Positions 1 to 9,300 of a DNA stretch of 64,000 bases are shown here, piece after piece (the first letter of the stretch is position 1; the number at the start of each line of letters is the position of its first letter). Below the pieces are notes generated by a model. That model was not told the DNA's origin. It searched no databases and saw nothing but the letters and a program-made list of their open reading frames with translations. Made by a program: the position numbers and the translations under genes. Source of the stretch: Oxynema aestuarii AP17 (GTDB lineage: Bacteria > Cyanobacteriota > Cyanobacteriia > Cyanobacteriales > Laspinemataceae); the NCBI RefSeq assembly GCF_012295525.1, contig NZ_CP051167.1, positions 1,054,001 through 1,118,000 of the forward strand, in the 5' to 3' direction.

Positions 1-74
1 TGCAGGATCGTACCAGTGGGAATCGGTGGTTGCATAGCAATTTATAAAGAACAAAAAACAGGGAGTTTGGTCAA

Positions 75-533
75 CTAATTGCCCAGTTTGGCTTTTACCA
101 GTTCTTGGACTTTTTTACCGTCGGCTTTACCTTTGAGGTCTTTCATGGCTACTCCCATGACTTTACCCATATCCTTCGGCGAACTTGCACCGACTCGGGC
201 AATAATTTCGTCGATAATCCCTTCGATTTCAGCATTGGAAAGCTGACGGGGTAGGTATTCTTCGATGATGCTCAACTCTTGCGCTTCCTGCTCGGCGAGA
301 TCGGTCCGTCCGGCTTTTTCGTACTGTTCGATCGAATCCCGTCGCTGTTTGGCGAGTTGGGCGAGCAGTTCGATTTCTTGGGCTTCGGTCAAATTTTCTT
401 GACCGGAAGGGCGCAGGCTAACTTCTTTTTCCAGTAAGAGTTTTTTGATACTGCGGACCGTTTCCAGGCGCAGTTTGTCTTTCGCTTTCATGGCGGTTTT
501 GAGGTCTTGCGCGATCCGATCTTTTAAGCTCAT
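75..533 (-). CDS. GatB/YqeY-domain protein
   Basis: A 152-residue protein of the YqeY family, related to the C-terminal helical domain of the GatB amidotransferase subunit that contacts tRNA. Seen: a charged helical N-terminus (MSLKDRIAQDLKTAMKAKD), the family-typical segment EEYLPRQLSNAEIEGIIDE, and a C-terminal stretch with SSPKDMGKVMGVAMKDLKGKADGKKV. The open frame reaches back 29 codons further, but the ATG at 533 has a GGAG ribosome site about ten bases upstream and matches the usual family start. The exact cellular role of YqeY proteins is not settled. It stands alone, divergent from prs. Confidence 0.9.
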   Translation of the reverse strand: MSLKDRIAQDLKTAMKAKDKLRLETVRSIKKLLLEKEVSLRPSGQENLTEAQEIELLAQLAKQRRDSIEQYEKAGRTDLAEQEAQELSIIEEYLPRQLSNAEIEGIIDEIIARVGASSPKDMGKVMGVAMKDLKGKADGKKVQELVKAKLGN

Positions 534-1052
534 AGAACGATCTCCAAATGATGAGTGTTTGATTGAGTTATGGGGTTGGGGTTGATTTTTGCGATCGCGC
601 GATCGCCTCCCCGACCGCAACCGGGAAAGTTGGTTCCCGGATCTTGCCTAAAAATTTGTGTTGACAATGCACTGTATCGCCGCGATCGCCCCCGGGAACG
701 GTCCGCTCGGTCTCGGTCTATATTCGTTCTAGCATTCCGTCACCATCCTATAAACTCTATGGTAACTATAGAGAACCATCCAGAACAACCGTCTCTTATT
801 TTCCCGAGCCACACCGGAAAAGTGGAGAAAACGCCGCCGCGACCGCCGACAAATGGCAGGCAAGTTTATCGAAAAACGGCGATCGCTCCCCCCCTCATTC
901 CCCCGCGATCGAATCATAAAAATTCTTTTAAATTGGCGCGCACGATACAGAAATTATTTTCATTTTTTGGTAATTTTCGTAAAAACTCGCATGTATATGT
1001 AGCAATCGAGATGATAAGATTGCGTTGAATGAAAGCGCTTCGAGGGTCTGCC
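534..1052. other. intergenic region between yqeY and prs
   Basis: About 520 bases with no convincing gene. It holds HIP1-type octamers, a TTGACA hexamer at 661-666 without a good -10 partner, and an imperfect palindrome (CTCTAT...ATAGAG, 755-773) that could be an operator. The segment from about 950 to 1028 is AT-rich and is the likeliest promoter area for prs. Long open frames here on both strands are low-complexity and look accidental. Confidence 0.5.
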
Positions 1053-2045
1053 GTGATCCGTTCTGCTACATTAACTCGTCATCCATCTCTGGCTACCGTC
1101 ACCGATCATAGCCGACTGCGGCTATTCTCCGGCTCGGCGAATACCGTACTCGCTCAAGAAGTCGCCCGCTACTTGGGAATCGACCTCGGGCCGATGATTC
1201 GGAAGCGGTTTGCCGATGGGGAACTCTATATTCAAATCCAAGAATCGATTCGAGGATGCGATGTCTACTTGATCCAGCCGTCTTGCTACCCGGTCAACGA
1301 CCATTTAATGGAATTACTGATTGTCATCGATGCTTGTCGTAGAGCATCCGCCCGACAAATCACCGCCGTAATTCCTTACTACGGTTACGCCCGGGCCGAT
1401 CGCAAAACCGCCGGACGCGAATCGATTACAGCCAAATTAGTCGCTAATTTGATTACCGAAGCGGGCGCCACGCGCATCTTGGCGATGGACCTCCACTCGG
1501 CTCAAATCCAAGGCTATTTTGACATCCCCTTCGATCACGTCTATGCCTCCCCTGTCATCTTAGATTACCTGGCCAGTAAAGAACTTCACGATATCGTCGT
1601 CGTCTCCCCAGACGTGGGCGGTGTCGCCCGGGCGAGAGCCTTTGCTAAAAAACTCAACGACGCTCCCCTGGCGATTATCGACAAGCGGCGCCAAGCTCAT
1701 AACGTCGCTGAAGTCCTCAACGTCATCGGTGATGTCAAGGGGAAAACGGCTGTTTTAGTCGATGACATGATCGATACGGGAGGCACGATTACGGAAGGCG
1801 CCCGCTTGCTGCGTCAAGAAGGAGCGCGTCAGGTTTATGCTTGTGCGACTCATGCCGTCTTCTCGCCACCTGCGATCCAACGGCTTTCCAGTGGCGTGTT
1901 TGAAGAGGTGATCGTCACCAATACCATTCCCGTTCCCGAGGATAAACAATTCGAGCAACTGACTGTCCTTTCTGTTGCCAACTTACTCGGCGAAACGATT
2001 TGGCGGGTTCATGAAGACAGTTCGGTCAGCAGCATGTTCCGGTAA
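1053..2045 (+). CDS. prs: ribose-phosphate pyrophosphokinase
   Basis: Makes 5-phosphoribosyl-1-pyrophosphate from ribose-5-phosphate and ATP, the precursor of nucleotides, histidine and tryptophan. The protein is 330 residues, the usual length. Seen: FADGELYIQIQESIRG near the N-terminus, the flexible-loop region YARADRKTAGRESITAK, DLHSAQIQGYFDIP, and the PRPP-binding loop VLVDDMIDTGGT at about residue 234. I chose the GTG at 1053, not the in-frame ATG at 1029: it has a GAGGG ribosome site six bases upstream, and the resulting start (MIRSATL) resembles cyanobacterial Prs N-termini. A strong terminator follows. Confidence 0.96.
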   Translation: MIRSATLTRHPSLATVTDHSRLRLFSGSANTVLAQEVARYLGIDLGPMIRKRFADGELYIQIQESIRGCDVYLIQPSCYPVNDHLMELLIVIDACRRASARQITAVIPYYGYARADRKTAGRESITAKLVANLITEAGATRILAMDLHSAQIQGYFDIPFDHVYASPVILDYLASKELHDIVVVSPDVGGVARARAFAKKLNDAPLAIIDKRRQAHNVAEVLNVIGDVKGKTAVLVDDMIDTGGTITEGARLLRQEGARQVYACATHAVFSPPAIQRLSSGVFEEVIVTNTIPVPEDKQFEQLTVLSVANLLGETIWRVHEDSSVSSMFR

Positions 2046-2117
2046 TTAGTTTCATGTTTCGTGAATTGCGCTGAAACGACCCAGCAATTTTTCGATTTTT
2101 TTCGATCTATTTCAATT

Positions 2118-2183
2118 GCCCGAACTCGGTACGTCCATCCTCCCGAACAGGGAGGGAAATCCCGTACCGAGTTCGGGCTTTTT
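2118..2183 (+). terminator. nested rho-independent terminator of prs
   Basis: A perfect 16-bp stem (GCCCGAACTCGGTACG, 2118-2133, pairing with 2163-2178) encloses a second 6-bp hairpin (CCTCCC/GGGAGG, 2139-2155) and is followed by a short T run (2179-2183). It lies about 70 bases after the prs stop and just before the IS607 element. Confidence 0.9.
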
Positions 2184-2195
2184 CGTTCACGGACT

Positions 2196-2235
2196 GATGG
2201 CTAATTTTCCAGAATATTCCGGAAAATTAGCCATC
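2196..2235. repeat. 40-bp near-perfect palindrome at candidate IS607 left end
   Basis: GATGGCTAATTTTCC at 2196-2210 is exactly repeated in inverted orientation at 2221-2235, around a 10-base centre that is itself nearly palindromic. It sits 40 bases before the recombinase start. It could be the binding site of the element's TnpA or its left boundary; the boundary itself cannot be fixed from one copy. Confidence 0.6.
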
Positions 2236-2274
2236 CAAAGTGGTAGGATTAAATTGTGAATTTTTACCACCAAG

Positions 2275-2847
2275 ATGCCGAAAAAATATGTCACCCCGAA
2301 AGAAGCGCAAGCAATTCTCGGAGTCTCTGAGAAGACCCTGCGAAATTGGGACAAACAAGGAAAAATACGTGCAATTAGAATTCCCTCTGGACATCGCAGG
2401 TATGACATATCCTCGATTGCCGGAAAGAAAAATAGAGCCAGGATCATCTATGCCAGAGTCAGCAGTCACAAGCAAAAAGCAGACCTTGACCGGCAAGCAG
2501 ATTACCTACTTTGCCTCTACCCAAGAGCCGAAGTCATCAAAGAAATCGGGTCAGGACTCAACTACAATCGAAAAAAATTTAAAGCCATCCTGGAACGAGT
2601 TATGTCAGGAGATGTCGAACAGCTTGTGGTCGGGCACAAAGACAGATTGGCAAGATTTGGATTTGAGTTGCTCAAATGGATTTGCGAACTCAACCATACA
2701 GAACTCGTGGTTTGCAACAACACAGAACTTAGTCCAGAAAAAGAAATGGTGGAAGACATACTGGCAATCGTTCACGTCTTCTCTTGCCGACTCTATGGAC
2801 TCAGGAAATACAAGTCTCAAATCAAAGAAGATCCGGGTTTACCCTGA
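2275..2847 (+). CDS. tnpA: IS607-family serine recombinase (transposase TnpA)
   Basis: A 190-residue IS607-type transposase. Seen: an N-terminal MerR-like helix-turn-helix (YVTPKEAQAILGVSEKTLRN) followed by a small serine-recombinase domain starting IIYARVSSHKQK, which carries the nucleophilic serine, and continuing to GHKDRLARFGFELL with the conserved arginines. Length and domain order are typical, with DNA binding ahead of catalysis, the reverse of most resolvases. The 3' end overlaps tnpB by 53 bases in another frame, the usual IS607 arrangement. No disabling change is visible. Confidence 0.93.
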   Translation: MPKKYVTPKEAQAILGVSEKTLRNWDKQGKIRAIRIPSGHRRYDISSIAGKKNRARIIYARVSSHKQKADLDRQADYLLCLYPRAEVIKEIGSGLNYNRKKFKAILERVMSGDVEQLVVGHKDRLARFGFELLKWICELNHTELVVCNNTELSPEKEMVEDILAIVHVFSCRLYGLRKYKSQIKEDPGLP

Positions 2848-3934
2848 AACCAAATTAAAGATGACTTGGCGCAAGTGGCTGGCAGCTAGCAGATATTGCT
2901 ATAACGCCGGAATGGCAAGATTACGCGATACTTACTTTGAAGGGCTTAAATTACCTAGTGCTTATGACTTGCGTCAGGTGGTGATGTCGAAGATCCCGGA
3001 ATGGGTAAATTCAACTCCCTTTAATTTGCGTGGAGCGGCGGTGCTCGACGCTCATGCCGCCTTTAAAAACACTCCCAAAGAACACAAGCTGAGGCCAAAG
3101 TTTCGGAGTTGCCGTCAACCCGTTTCATCCTTTAAGTTACAGTCTCAAAACTGGAGAGGGGGCACGACCTACCCAACGCACAAAACCGAGTCAGGAATTA
3201 AGCTAAAGGAGCTAAAAGTCAATGCCAGTGAAGAAATACCAGAAGCGATTCCGAGCGATTTTAATGTCATTTTGGATCGAGGTAGATGGTTTATAACCTA
3301 CACCGTCGAAGAGGAAAGGCTGACCAATCCTCATCAACAGGCGATCGCCCTAGACCCTGGAGTGAGAACTTTTTTGACTGGTTTTGACGGCAACAAGGTC
3401 ATTGCACTAGGCAACGGCTCAATCTCGCGCATTGTCAAGCTCTGTAAGCGTTTAGATCGGATTCAGTCAGAAACTGCTAAAGCTAAAGGTAGAGACAATA
3501 AGCGCAAAAGATTCAAGCGAAGAAAGCTGGCTCGGCAGCTAAGAATAAAAATTAGAAACCTGGTTGATGAATGTCACAAAAAGACTGCTGCTTTCTTGAC
3601 CTCTAATTACTCCCAGGTCATGATTCCCGACTTTAAGTCATCGTCTATGGTCTACAGAGCCAAGCGAAAGATTAACCATAAAACAGCACGTTCTTTGCTC
3701 ACTTGGGCGCACTACCGCTTTAAACAGAGGCTGGTTCACCAAGCGGTTAAACGAGGCTGCCAGGTAATAGAAGTCACGGAAGAATATACAAGCAAAACCT
3801 GCTCAAAATGCGGGCAGATTCACAATCGGCTAGGCGGTTCTAAGAAATTTATCTGCCCCAATTGCTCCCATAGAATCGACCGGGATGCTAATGGCAGTAT
3901 CAATGTCTTCTTGAAAACAATCTCTGGCAATTAG
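2795..3934 (+). CDS. tnpB: IS607-associated TnpB, RNA-guided nuclease family
   Basis: A 379-residue TnpB, ancestral relative of Cas12. Start ATG 2795 lies inside the end of tnpA and gives the normal N-terminus (KKIRVYPETKLKMTWRKW); the frame is open further upstream only as a shadow of tnpA. Seen: RuvC-I aspartate in ALDPGVRTF (about residue 187), the helix KTARSLLTWAHYRFKQRL, the zinc finger CSKCGQ...CPNCSH, and the final aspartate in RIDRDANGSIN. At the usual RuvC-II glutamate position the sequence reads IPDFKSSSMV, with no Glu; two glutamates instead precede YTSKTC (about 329-330). That resembles the relocated-glutamate arrangement described for IS607 TnpB and Fanzor proteins. Confidence 0.93.
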   Translation: MDSGNTSLKSKKIRVYPETKLKMTWRKWLAASRYCYNAGMARLRDTYFEGLKLPSAYDLRQVVMSKIPEWVNSTPFNLRGAAVLDAHAAFKNTPKEHKLRPKFRSCRQPVSSFKLQSQNWRGGTTYPTHKTESGIKLKELKVNASEEIPEAIPSDFNVILDRGRWFITYTVEEERLTNPHQQAIALDPGVRTFLTGFDGNKVIALGNGSISRIVKLCKRLDRIQSETAKAKGRDNKRKRFKRRKLARQLRIKIRNLVDECHKKTAAFLTSNYSQVMIPDFKSSSMVYRAKRKINHKTARSLLTWAHYRFKQRLVHQAVKRGCQVIEVTEEYTSKTCSKCGQIHNRLGGSKKFICPNCSHRIDRDANGSINVFLKTISGN

Positions 3935-4000
3935 CCAGAGCCAGGTAAGATAGCACCTAATACACAGTATTACTAGGTTTTACCAGTAATTACCGGGTTA
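3922..4000 (+). other. IS607 right-end region, candidate guide-RNA end
   Basis: A hairpin (CTCTGGC, 3922-3928, pairing with GCCAGAG, 3934-3940) straddles the tnpB stop codon, followed by about 60 AT-rich bases before the convergent gene. In TnpB elements the guide (omega) RNA covers the 3' end of tnpB and runs to the element's right edge, so that RNA would be expected here. The exact edge and the RNA are inference. Confidence 0.3.
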
Positions 4001-4004
4001 AAGA

Positions 4005-4469
4005 CTATCTGAGGAATAATCCCAAGCGGTTTTTAATTTCGTTATCGACTTCTTCTGAGGGGACGTACCAGACATGCAGCATCATCGGCCAATTCCAATA
4101 TTGGTAGTTGGTAGGTTTGCACTGCTCGAAAATCAAGCGCATTAAGTCGAGATCTTCCTCGGAAATGGGCAGTCCCGGGTCGTCGGAAATCATGCCCCCG
4201 ACAATTTGACCGTTGACCCGCACATCCAAGGCGGCAACGGTTTCGCAAATTCCTGTAGAAGAGGAGTTGAAACAGCTTCCCGTACCGCATTGGTCGCGCC
4301 ATTCAAAGAGCTGGCGCAGTTCTTGTTTGACTTGTTCGACGGATTCAATCGAATTAACTCGTTGTTGTAAATCTTGCTGGGCGAGTGCGGGCAGTCCCCA
4401 GGCGGTAAGACTGGATACCAGGATGTTGCAAGCGGCGAATCGTAAGAATGTTCGGCTCGATTTTTTCAT
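4005..4469 (-). CDS. secreted hypothetical protein
   Basis: A 154-residue protein of unrecognised family. It starts with a classical signal peptide (MKKSSRTFLRFAACNILVSS, ending near LPALAQQ), so it should be exported to the periplasm or thylakoid lumen. The mature part has a short helical segment (SIESVEQVKQELRQLFEW), four cysteines that could form two disulfides (in QCGTGSCF, GICET and EQCKPT), and a tryptophan-rich C-terminus (YQYWNWPMMLHVWYV). It is convergent with the IS607 element. No function is proposed. Confidence 0.7.
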   Translation of the reverse strand: MKKSSRTFLRFAACNILVSSLTAWGLPALAQQDLQQRVNSIESVEQVKQELRQLFEWRDQCGTGSCFNSSSTGICETVAALDVRVNGQIVGGMISDDPGLPISEEDLDLMRLIFEQCKPTNYQYWNWPMMLHVWYVPSEEVDNEIKNRLGLFLR

Positions 4470-4645
4470 GATTTTGATTCGACTTGTGAAGTTCCCAAGC
4501 TTCCCTAATCTACTTCACGGGCGATCGCCCGTGATTCCTCGATGGGGTCGCTTGATTCTACCCAAGTGAATCGGGGGAACGATCTCGCACGGCAAAATCC
4601 CACGACGATCGCCGTGGGACTGCAATCAATTATTTTAAGTCTGGA

Positions 4646-4768
4646 TTATACAATGCGAGTTCGCGTGGGCAATAACCAACACAGAAGCGGACAGTAAACG
4701 ACCGTAAACAGAACGACGATGGCAACCATCCAAAGGGCATTGGCGAGATCGGGAGTCATCATAAGCAT
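4646..4768 (-). CDS. very small single-pass membrane protein
   Basis: An open frame of 38-40 codons on the minus strand, starting at ATG 4768 or 4762. The product is a hydrophobic helix (LANALWMVAIVVLFTVVYCP, then LLCWLLP) with a short basic tail (TRTRIV). Size and layout resemble the tiny subunits of photosystems, cytochrome b6f or NDH complexes, but the sequence does not match one I know. An AGAAG lies ten bases upstream of the 4768 start. Confidence is moderate because of the length. Confidence 0.45.
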   Translation of the reverse strand: MLMMTPDLANALWMVAIVVLFTVVYCPLLCWLLPTRTRIV

Positions 4769-6132
<1,364 letters not shown>

Positions 6133-6155
6133 CTTAGAGAATTTCTAGAACTGTA

Positions 6156-6193
6156 GGGCGAACCGGGGTGACGACCACCCCGGTTCGCCCTTT
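6156..6193. terminator. bidirectional terminator between por and the ABC ATPase gene
   Basis: A perfect 15-bp stem (GGGCGAACCGGGGTG, 6156-6170, with 6176-6190), loop ACGAC, followed by TTT on the plus strand. It lies 23 bases after the por stop and 13 bases beyond the stop of the convergent ABC gene, so it can serve both. Confidence 0.8.
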
Positions 6194-6205
6194 GGGTTCG
6201 ACCTG

Positions 6206-7870
6206 CTAAGCGGTTTTGGCTAATAACGGCGCCGCAGCTAAGAGGGTTTGGGTGTACGGATGTTGGGGATGGTTGAAAATTTGGTGCGTTTCGCCAATTT
6301 CGACGATTTGGCCGCGATTCATGACGGCGATGCGATCGCACAAAAAGCGCGCCACCCACAGGTCGTGAGTAATAAATAGATAAGTTAAATCGAATTCTGC
6401 TTTCAAATCTAACATTAACTCCAACACTTGACTCTGCACGCTCGCATCGAGCATACTCACGGGTTCGTCGCAAATGACGAGTTTGGGATGGGTAATCAAC
6501 GCCCGGGCGATCGCCACGCGCTGCTGTTGACCCCCGGAGAGTTGGGACGGATAGCGATCGCAAAACTCCCCCGTCGGCGTCAGTCCCACCCGTTCGAGCA
6601 TTTGTTCCACCTCTCTCCTCGCCTGGGCCGCCGTCGCCAACTTGTGGACGAACAGGGGATCGGCAATACTTTGGGCGATCGTCATCATCGGATTGAGACA
6701 GGCTAACGGGTCTTGAAACACCATTTGCATCTGGCGCCGATGGCGACGGACTTGTTCGCGGGTTAAGGTGGTCAGGTCTTCGCCCAAAAAGCGCACCTGG
6801 CCGCTCGTCGGGCGGATTAACTGCAAAATCGTGCGCGAGAGCGTACTTTTGCCGCAACCGGACTCGCCAACTAAACCGAGGATTTCACCGGAGTTTAACT
6901 CGAAACTGACGCCATCGACGGCTTTAATCGTTTGTGCGGGTTTGCCCAACAAACGCTCGATGAGATTCGGTTCGAGGGTGTAGTGTTGTTTTAAATCTTC
7001 AACCTTTAATAAAGGGGCGGCGGATGAAGGTTCGACGACGGGAACCGGATTCGGGGATTTTTCCTCGATCGCGTGAACGTGTAACGCCGCTTCGAGGAGC
7101 GATCGCGTGTACTCGTGTTCGGGATCGAACAAGACGCGATCGCTCGGACCGAGTTCGACCATTTCGCCATCGTACATCACCGCAATGCGATCGCAATATT
7201 CGCAGACCATCGCCAGATCGTGGGAAATTAACAACAATCCCAGATCGCGATCGCGACACAAGCGGGTCAACTCCTGCAAAATTTCTGCGGAAACCGTCAC
7301 GTCCAAACTCGTCGTCGGTTCGTCCGCAATAATCACCTTGGGATCGAGCAGCAGCGCCAAGGCGATCGCCACCCGTTGGCGCATTCCCCCACTAAACTCG
7401 TGGGGGTACTGAGTCCAGCGATCCGCCGGAATCCGTACCGCCTCCAACGTGGCGATCGCCTTCTGCTTCGCCTCGCGCTTATGTAACTGCGGTTGGTGCG
7501 CTTGCAACGTCTCCAAACAGTGATCCCCGATGGTCATCAACGGATCGAGGCGCGTCATCGGGTCTTGAAACACCAACCCCACCACTTCGCCGCGAAATTG
7601 CCGCAGTCGAGCTGCATTTAAGTCGAACACCGACTCGCCGTTAAACTCGATCCGACCTTCCACCCGGGCCGATCGCGGTAACAAGCGCATCAACGCCCGT
7701 CCCAAGGTCGATTTCCCGCAACCGGATTCGCCGACCAAACCCAAGCGTTCCCCGCGCCCCAAGGAAAACGAGACGCCGTCGATCGCCCAGTTGGGTTCGA
7801 CCCTCGTCGCACCGCGTCCCCCCGCGTAGGCGACCCGCAGATTTTCAACAGAAAGTAAAGCTTCGCTCAT
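6206..7870 (-). CDS. peptide/nickel-type ABC transporter, fused double ATPase subunit
   Basis: A 554-residue protein with two complete nucleotide-binding domains, like a fusion of DppD/OppD and DppF/OppF (as in YejF or GsiA). Seen twice: Walker A GESGCGKST, the Q-loop VFQDP, the signature (LSGGQ in the second half, FSGGM in the first), Walker B DEP and the switch histidine (ISHDL, ITHDL). After each signature comes the C-terminal extension typical of the oligopeptide group. No permease or binding protein lies nearby, so partners must be elsewhere. The start is ATG 7870; the longer open frame is a shadow of the upstream gene, whose stop is 26 bases away. Confidence 0.95.
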   Translation of the reverse strand: MSEALLSVENLRVAYAGGRGATRVEPNWAIDGVSFSLGRGERLGLVGESGCGKSTLGRALMRLLPRSARVEGRIEFNGESVFDLNAARLRQFRGEVVGLVFQDPMTRLDPLMTIGDHCLETLQAHQPQLHKREAKQKAIATLEAVRIPADRWTQYPHEFSGGMRQRVAIALALLLDPKVIIADEPTTSLDVTVSAEILQELTRLCRDRDLGLLLISHDLAMVCEYCDRIAVMYDGEMVELGPSDRVLFDPEHEYTRSLLEAALHVHAIEEKSPNPVPVVEPSSAAPLLKVEDLKQHYTLEPNLIERLLGKPAQTIKAVDGVSFELNSGEILGLVGESGCGKSTLSRTILQLIRPTSGQVRFLGEDLTTLTREQVRRHRRQMQMVFQDPLACLNPMMTIAQSIADPLFVHKLATAAQARREVEQMLERVGLTPTGEFCDRYPSQLSGGQQQRVAIARALITHPKLVICDEPVSMLDASVQSQVLELMLDLKAEFDLTYLFITHDLWVARFLCDRIAVMNRGQIVEIGETHQIFNHPQHPYTQTLLAAAPLLAKTA

Positions 7871-7896
7871 GGAAATTTTCAAGTTGAGAGTTGAGA

Positions 7897-8508
7897 TTAA
7901 AACAAGCTTGGCGGTGGGTTCGTCGCGCGATCGCCCGCCGCTTCCTGGGGTCTGTCGAAACGGCGCATCAAATAGGCGACGCCAAACTCTCCATTCGGGT
8001 GATTTTCTAAGACTTCGGCGAGATCGAAGACCATTTGCGCCACTTCCGAGCCTAATTTCTCGATGGTCGCCTGACGTTCTTTTTGATTGTGATGTAGCGA
8101 TCGCATTTGTGCTTGCCAGTCTCCTGAAAAGAGTTGTTCGATCGATTCGTGCAGTCCTAACGCTTCCAAGATCTCCCATTCGCCGCGATCGCACCAGATT
8201 CCGTTGCAATTGGGACACCGTTCGATATAAAAAGGCCGATCCACCATCACCCGCGCCCGGGTCATGTAGCGCTTGCACTCCGGACACAGTGCCGCTTTAC
8301 TATCAAATTCCGACGGTCGGAAATTGAAATCGCCTTGGGCGGCGATCGAGTGGACACTCACCCCGGAAGGGCGGCGATCGGCCTGCCAGCGTTCGTATTC
8401 CGCCGAAGAAATCCAATTTCCCTGACATCGCGGGCATTCGTGGGCGTCGAGATCCCCTGAGAGTACCACATCGACTAGGGTAACCGTTTTATCTTTCGGA
8501 CATTCCAC
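7897..8508 (-). CDS. TFIIB-type zinc-ribbon protein
   Basis: A 203-residue protein with two zinc-ribbon modules: an N-terminal one (CPKDKTVTLVDV ... ECPRCQGNWI) and a second (CPECKRYM ... CPNCNGIWCDRGEWEIL), the pattern of the zf-TFIIB family common in cyanobacteria. The rest is helical and charged. A GGAG ribosome site precedes ATG 8508. It is followed after 26 bases by the ABC ATPase on the same strand, so the two are probably co-transcribed. Function is unknown; nucleic-acid or protein binding is likely from the zinc ribbons. Confidence 0.85.
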   Translation of the reverse strand: MECPKDKTVTLVDVVLSGDLDAHECPRCQGNWISSAEYERWQADRRPSGVSVHSIAAQGDFNFRPSEFDSKAALCPECKRYMTRARVMVDRPFYIERCPNCNGIWCDRGEWEILEALGLHESIEQLFSGDWQAQMRSLHHNQKERQATIEKLGSEVAQMVFDLAEVLENHPNGEFGVAYLMRRFDRPQEAAGDRATNPPPSLF

Positions 8509-8523
8509 AATCTTTACTCCTGG

Positions 8524-8588
8524 CTTTGAGATTTGAGATTTGAGATTTTAGATTTTGGCTTTGAGATTTTAGATTTTAGATTTTAGAT
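8524..8588. repeat. short tandem repeat (TTTAGATT / TTTGAGAT units)
   Basis: About 65 bases of degenerate 7-8-mer units, such as GATTTGA and GATTTTA, lying directly upstream of the zinc-ribbon gene. Short copies of the same motif (TTTTAGATT) recur near 11610, 19725 and 31890. This fits the short tandemly repeated (STRR) class known in filamentous cyanobacteria. Confidence 0.75.
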
Positions 8589-8610
8589 CGAGCACTGAAC
8601 CCTTTCGTTC

Positions 8611-9009
8611 TCAGTGACCCGGCGGCGATCGCCTTGCATCCTCCTGACTCGCTTCTCCCAAAACCACCACCAGATAACGACTCAACGCCTCCAACCGTTC
8701 CCGGATTTGAGCCAGTCGTCGGGCGCGGGTTTGGGGTTGCTGGCAAGTTTGCAAGAATAACACTTCATTTCCGAGCAAACGCTGCTGTTTGTGCATTTCT
8801 GTCTGGTAAGACTGTACACAGGAGGCAACACTCGGGTCGAGATCGTCGATCCCCAATCCTAAAATTTGCTCTTGAAAAAGCTGTTGCATCTCCAAGACCT
8901 TCACTTTCAAGGTCTTGCTATCCCCTTCAGTCTCGCTGGCGAGTGCGAGTAACTCCTCGACGACTTGCTGAAATTGTCGATACTTTTGACAGTGAACTTC
9001 AGGCAGCAT
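8611..9009 (-). CDS. PatD-like protein
   Basis: A 132-residue, almost wholly helical protein beginning MLPEVHCQKYRQFQQVVEEL with a central LDPSVASCVQSYQTEMHKQ and a long helix over the C-terminal third. It resembles the family named for PatD, an NtcA-regulated protein that affects heterocyst frequency in Anabaena; members also occur in non-heterocystous species. The assignment rests on remembered family features (length, N-terminal MLP, SYQTE-HKQ-RLL region). It is separate from the neighbours and on the minus strand. Confidence 0.55.
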   Translation of the reverse strand: MLPEVHCQKYRQFQQVVEELLALASETEGDSKTLKVKVLEMQQLFQEQILGLGIDDLDPSVASCVQSYQTEMHKQQRLLGNEVLFLQTCQQPQTRARRLAQIRERLEALSRYLVVVLGEASQEDARRSPPGH

Positions 9010-9123
9010 GATGTAAAGAATTTTGTTTATAGTAGTAGAGTAGAGGCTTTAGGAAACGGCATAAAGCTCCTCAACGCCTTCATAGTTTTGAGCCGTTTTG
9101 TTGATAAAAAATTCAACTCACCC

Positions 9124-9146
9124 TGAGATCCGGCGAACGGATCTCA
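9124..9146. repeat. hairpin in the leader region of the rsh gene
   Basis: TGAGATCCG (9124-9132) pairs perfectly with CGGATCTCA (9138-9146) around a 5-base loop, 155 bases before the rsh start. There is no T run. It may be an operator or a transcript structure; nothing decides which. Confidence 0.4.
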
Positions 9147-9300
9147 AGCGTATCCCGTCGAGCATTCCCTTTCTAGAGTGTCTGCTTTCGCGTCTTTATT
9201 AAACTTTATCGAATTTTCTGTATCCTTCGATACAAGAAATGCCGTAAAATTGGGCAAATTATTGATTCAATTGTCCTTCTATTCTTAATCTTTAAGCATT

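Noticed and set aside
570..1028. 152-codon open frame upstream of prs
   Set aside because: Composition is Arg/Pro/Ser-rich and HIP1-derived, with no domain-like pattern; it also ends directly at the prs region.
2240..2794. Upstream extension of the tnpB frame over tnpA
   Set aside because: This segment is read in another frame of the well-supported recombinase gene and has no TnpB-like sequence; TnpB homology begins after ATG 2795.
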